A DNA stretch of 64,000 bases from an uncultured Croceitalea sp. (GTDB lineage: Bacteria; Bacteroidota; Bacteroidia; Flavobacteriales; Flavobacteriaceae). Every line of letters begins with the position of its first letter. Position 1 is the stretch's first letter. The notes under the pieces are model-generated. The model was given only the letters and a program-made list of their open reading frames with translations. It made no database searches and was not told the DNA's origin. The position numbers and the translations under genes are program-made. This document shows, one piece after another, positions 61,437-64,000 of the stretch. Where the stretch lies: the NCBI GenBank assembly GCA_947499565.1, contig CANMOV010000008.1, positions 18,591 through 82,590 of the forward strand, given 5' to 3'.

Positions 61437-61988
61437 ATGAAGCAAATTTTACAATTACTCCTACTGGCTATATTTATTTCATGTGGTCAGAAAATTAAAG
61501 ATGATAGTTCTAAATCAACAATAAATATGAAAAATGAAGAAACCTATGTAAGAATGGCCATTGAAGAAGCCAAACAATCAAAGTTAAATGGAAATCTCCC
61601 TTTTGGATGTGTTTTGGTTGATAGGGATGGCAAAGTCATTTTAAAAGGAGAAAATACGATTAACACAGACAAGGACTGTCTTGCCCATGCTGAAATTAAT
61701 TTAATAAGGGAAGCCTGTAAAATATACGACTATTCTTTTCTAAATGATTGTTCTATATACACGAGTGATGAACCATGCCCAATGTGTACTTCTGCTATAT
61801 ATTGGAGTGGCATTGGAAAGCTTGTTTATGGTTTGAGTAAAACAAAGTATTACAAAATAGTTGGAAGAGACAACGCTAATTGGGTTTTTGAAATGCCTGT
61901 TAGAGAATTAATAAAAAAGGGAGGTAGAAAGATCGAAGTGCTTGGGCCTTTATTAGAAGACGAAGCTTCGGTTTTGCATTTGGATTAA
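61437..61988 (+). CDS. nucleoside deaminase with lipoprotein signal
   Basis: 183 residues. Zinc site: HAEINLIREA (His/Glu, about 82-91) and PCPMCTSAIYW (two Cys, about 113-117), the CDA/TadA core, with FGCVLVDRDGK and the C-terminal VGRDNANWVFEM. The first 17 residues (KQILQLLLLAIFISC) are a lipoprotein signal, unusual for a deaminase, which normally is cytoplasmic. An internal ATG (MKNEETYVRMAIEEA, codon 31) would give the plain cytoplasmic enzyme. Confidence 0.8.
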   Translation: MKQILQLLLLAIFISCGQKIKDDSSKSTINMKNEETYVRMAIEEAKQSKLNGNLPFGCVLVDRDGKVILKGENTINTDKDCLAHAEINLIREACKIYDYSFLNDCSIYTSDEPCPMCTSAIYWSGIGKLVYGLSKTKYYKIVGRDNANWVFEMPVRELIKKGGRKIEVLGPLLEDEASVLHLD

Positions 61989-62081
61989 GGTTTTTTTGAC
62001 GAAATATTTCTAGGTTTTGATATTACCTATCTTAGATAAAAAACAAGTTGAATACTTTTTTTAAGTTTATCCAATAACTCA

Positions 62082-62840
62082 ATGGAGATAAAAGATTATT
62101 TAGATAGAATAGATTTTAATGATAACCTTGAGGTGAATAAAAACACTCTTTTTAAACTCCAAAAGAATCATCTTTTGAATATTCCATTTGAGAATCTAGA
62201 TATTCATTATAATAAAAAAATAAGCCTCTCTATACCTGAAATTTACCAGAAGATTGTTGTTGGGAAACGCGGAGGGTTTTGTTATGAATTAAATGGGTTA
62301 TTTCACCACCTATTAATTAAGATAGGATTCAATGCGAAATTAATTTCAGCACGAGTTCACATAAAAGATGAAGAATACAGCCCAGAATATGACCATTTGT
62401 GCATTTTAGTAAACCTTGAAAACCAAGAGTTTTTAGTGGACGTGGGATTTGGAAGTTTTTCTTTAGAACCTTTGAAATTAGAATTCAATAAAAGAGTTGC
62501 TGATTGTTTTGGTACTTTCCTTTTTGATAAATATGCTGCCGAATATTACCGAATTAATGAAATAAAAAATAGTGAAATGGTTCCTCAATATATTTTCAAA
62601 AAAGTGGAACGAGAACTTATCGAATTTAAGAATAGATGCAAATTTCATCAAACTAGCCAGGAATCACATTTCTTCAGAAAGAAGGTAATTTCAAAAGCAA
62701 CTGAAGATGGAAGGATTACTCTTACTGATTCTCAGTTAAAGAGGACTCATTTAAAAACTAAAAAGGAAATTACATTTAAGGAGGAAGAGTTTGAAAACAA
62801 ATTGAAACAATATTTTAATATAGAATTGAAAACAACTTAG
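62082..62840 (+). CDS. nat: arylamine N-acetyltransferase
   Basis: 252 residues. The catalytic triad is complete: Cys in KRGGFCYELNGLFHHLL (about 69), His in EYDHLCILVNLE (about 107) and Asp in FLVDVGFGSFSLEPL (about 122). Start MEIKDYLDRIDFNDNLEVNK is usual. It transfers acetyl from acetyl-CoA to aromatic amines or hydrazines. It lies six bases before the HSL-type hydrolase gene. Confidence 0.93.
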   Translation: MEIKDYLDRIDFNDNLEVNKNTLFKLQKNHLLNIPFENLDIHYNKKISLSIPEIYQKIVVGKRGGFCYELNGLFHHLLIKIGFNAKLISARVHIKDEEYSPEYDHLCILVNLENQEFLVDVGFGSFSLEPLKLEFNKRVADCFGTFLFDKYAAEYYRINEIKNSEMVPQYIFKKVERELIEFKNRCKFHQTSQESHFFRKKVISKATEDGRITLTDSQLKRTHLKTKKEITFKEEEFENKLKQYFNIELKTT

Positions 62841-62846
62841 AGATCT

Positions 62847-63743
62847 ATGAAGCATAGTTTTACATACTATCTTACATTATTTGTTATTAAACTAAGAGGG
62901 TTAAAAAGTGATTTTAGCAAAGATCCTATAGAGTTCAAAAAAATCAGACAGCAAGATGTTCAAAGTCCAAAAGGGAGATTCTTTAAACGAAATACGCTAA
63001 GAACATTTGAAATTGCAAATTCTCTCATTACAGAAATCGGATTAAATAAAAATTCAAATACCTTATTACTATATATTCACGGAGGCGCTTTTATTTCTGG
63101 TCCTGCCCAGCATCATTGGGATAGTTTAAAGGAAATTGTAAAAAAGACGAATTACATAGTTTGGATGTGTGCTTATCCTAAAGCACCCGAGCACAAAATA
63201 TCAGAGATATCAGCTAGTATAGATGCTATATATAATGAGGCTCTGGCGAAGTATAAATCCGACCAAATTTCATTAATTGGAGATTCTGTAGGAGGAACCT
63301 TGATTACTTCCCTTACGCAGAGATTAATTCAGAAGAATATAAAACTTCCTAAACAGGTAATACTAATATCTCCTGTTGTGGATGCGGCTATGACTAACCC
63401 AGAAATTGAAGCAGTTGATAAAATTGACCCAATGTTATCTAAAGTGGGTGTTTTAAGTGCTAAAAAAATGTGTGCTGAAAACGATGATTTAACGAACGTA
63501 ATGATTTCTCCAATTAATGGTAGTTTTGACGATTTTCCCAGAACATTACTGTTTGTTGCAAAAAGAGATATTACCTATTCTGACCAGCTATTAGCTATTA
63601 AAAGATTAAAGGATGCTAACGTTAATATTGAAGTAATTGAAGGGGAGAATATGCCACATATTTGGCCATTGCTGCCAGTTATGAAAGAGGCTAAAGTGGC
63701 TTTATGTAAAATAATTGATGAACTAAATCATTATCCGGCTTAA
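62847..63743 (+). CDS. HSL-type alpha/beta hydrolase
   Basis: 298 residues. HGG oxyanion motif YIHGGAFISGP (about 75), Ser in IGDSVGGTLITS (about 147), Asp in VAKRDITYSD and His in MPHIWPL. Hormone-sensitive-lipase family. The first 20 residues are hydrophobic. Acts on small esters. A broken start of a paralogue lies at 53090. Confidence 0.9.
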   Translation: MKHSFTYYLTLFVIKLRGLKSDFSKDPIEFKKIRQQDVQSPKGRFFKRNTLRTFEIANSLITEIGLNKNSNTLLLYIHGGAFISGPAQHHWDSLKEIVKKTNYIVWMCAYPKAPEHKISEISASIDAIYNEALAKYKSDQISLIGDSVGGTLITSLTQRLIQKNIKLPKQVILISPVVDAAMTNPEIEAVDKIDPMLSKVGVLSAKKMCAENDDLTNVMISPINGSFDDFPRTLLFVAKRDITYSDQLLAIKRLKDANVNIEVIEGENMPHIWPLLPVMKEAKVALCKIIDELNHYPA

Positions 63744-63892
63744 GAACTGAAATAGCGATTAAGCGCAAAATCTTTCTTAATTAGCTTATTAACTAAAAAT
63801 TCAAAACTCTATCCAATGCATCGTCCGCAAACTTAAGTAAATTCAACGCATAGGGCTTATATAAAAATTCACTAACCGGGATAAGTCCTGAA

Positions 63893-63934
63893 GCAAGCGA
63901 AACTTCGTTTCGTGCTGCAAGCCCCCAAATCCTT
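63893..63934. repeat. 42-nt hairpin repeat, right copy
   Basis: Same element and orientation as at 10-50, with a TTC loop, one T for C in the stem and an extra C. The last 250 bases of the window carry no gene. Confidence 0.6.
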
Positions 63935-64000
63935 TAGATTAGCTTCTAAATAAAACCAAATAAAAAATCATTTTAATGATGTTGAAAAGAGGGGGTCCGG

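Noticed and set aside
1-64000. CRISPR arrays, tRNA or rRNA genes, intact insertion sequences.
   Set aside because: No regularly spaced repeats, cloverleaf-like or rRNA-like stretches, or transposase frames were seen on reading both strands; a covariance-model scan was not possible.

Overview
The window is AT-rich DNA from a member of the Bacteroidota, most likely a marine or soil Flavobacteriaceae. The evidence is a CarboxypepD_reg-type outer-membrane barrel protein coupled to a LytS/LytTR two-component pair, many lipoproteins, OmpA and SBBP proteins, BfmA/BtgA-type mobilisation protein, near absence of Shine-Dalgarno sequences, and several Crp/Fnr regulators of the flavobacterial type. No rRNA, tRNA, CRISPR array or intact transposase was recognised. 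Nearly all of it reads as accessory DNA.

Layout. 1-2.4 kb: decayed remnant of a conjugative or mobilisable element on the minus strand (mobilisation protein, RadC-like protein, Ssb, a small gene broken by an in-frame stop), with a hairpin-rich stretch that could be oriT. 2.9-3.2 kb: 5'-truncated OmpA gene. 3.3-7.5 kb: outer-membrane protein plus LytS/LytTR operon. 8.0-14.5 kb: minus-strand run of small cytoplasmic enzymes (two SnoaL-like, GNAT, DinB, aldo/keto reductase, ATP-grasp-like, CGNR regulator, methyltransferase, membrane protein, Crp/Fnr). 14.9-28.9 kb: ankyrin protein, alpha/beta hydrolases, a second LytS/LytTR pair, class C beta-lactamase-like hydrolase, SBBP propeller, PNPOx-like flavoprotein, phosphoesterase, DKNYY and OmpA lipoproteins, Crp/Fnr, methyltransferase. 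29.3-33.8 kb: an alpha/beta hydrolase / ECF sigma / four-helix membrane protein operon and a collapsed second copy of its first half. 34-45.5 kb: Coq4-like, SnoaL, DinB, methyltransferase, esterases, a GH3 protein with a mutated nucleophile, coiled-coil lipoproteins and several gene fragments. 45.8-50.3 kb: another hydrolase / membrane protein / ECF sigma set on the minus strand. 50.4-63.7 kb: a pair of secreted carbohydrate-type proteins, hydrolases, a LytTR gene apparently broken by one base, an acyltransferase, another Crp/Fnr, GNAT, methyltransferase, a lipoprotein-type deaminase, arylamine N-acetyltransferase and an HSL-type hydrolase.

The main unexpected signal is a strictly spaced 29-nt element, GTGATTTTTT-N11-AYACTWAT, found ten times, always in intergenic DNA, pointing into a downstream gene, and usually close upstream of its start. 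It does not match the housekeeping Bacteroidota promoter (TTTG / TANNTTTG). One copy lies directly in front of an ECF sigma gene. I read it as the promoter of one ECF sigma regulon covering lipoproteins, outer-membrane and inner-membrane proteins, hydrolases and small regulators across the window. Two copies are arranged as divergent pairs with the same 38-bp gap.

The second theme is recombination by duplication and loss. At least eight gene fragments are recognisable as ends or pieces of genes whose relatives are intact elsewhere in the window or in known families. A 41-nt hairpin element occurs in the same orientation at both ends of the window. The region looks like a hotspot where small gene modules are duplicated, swapped and discarded.
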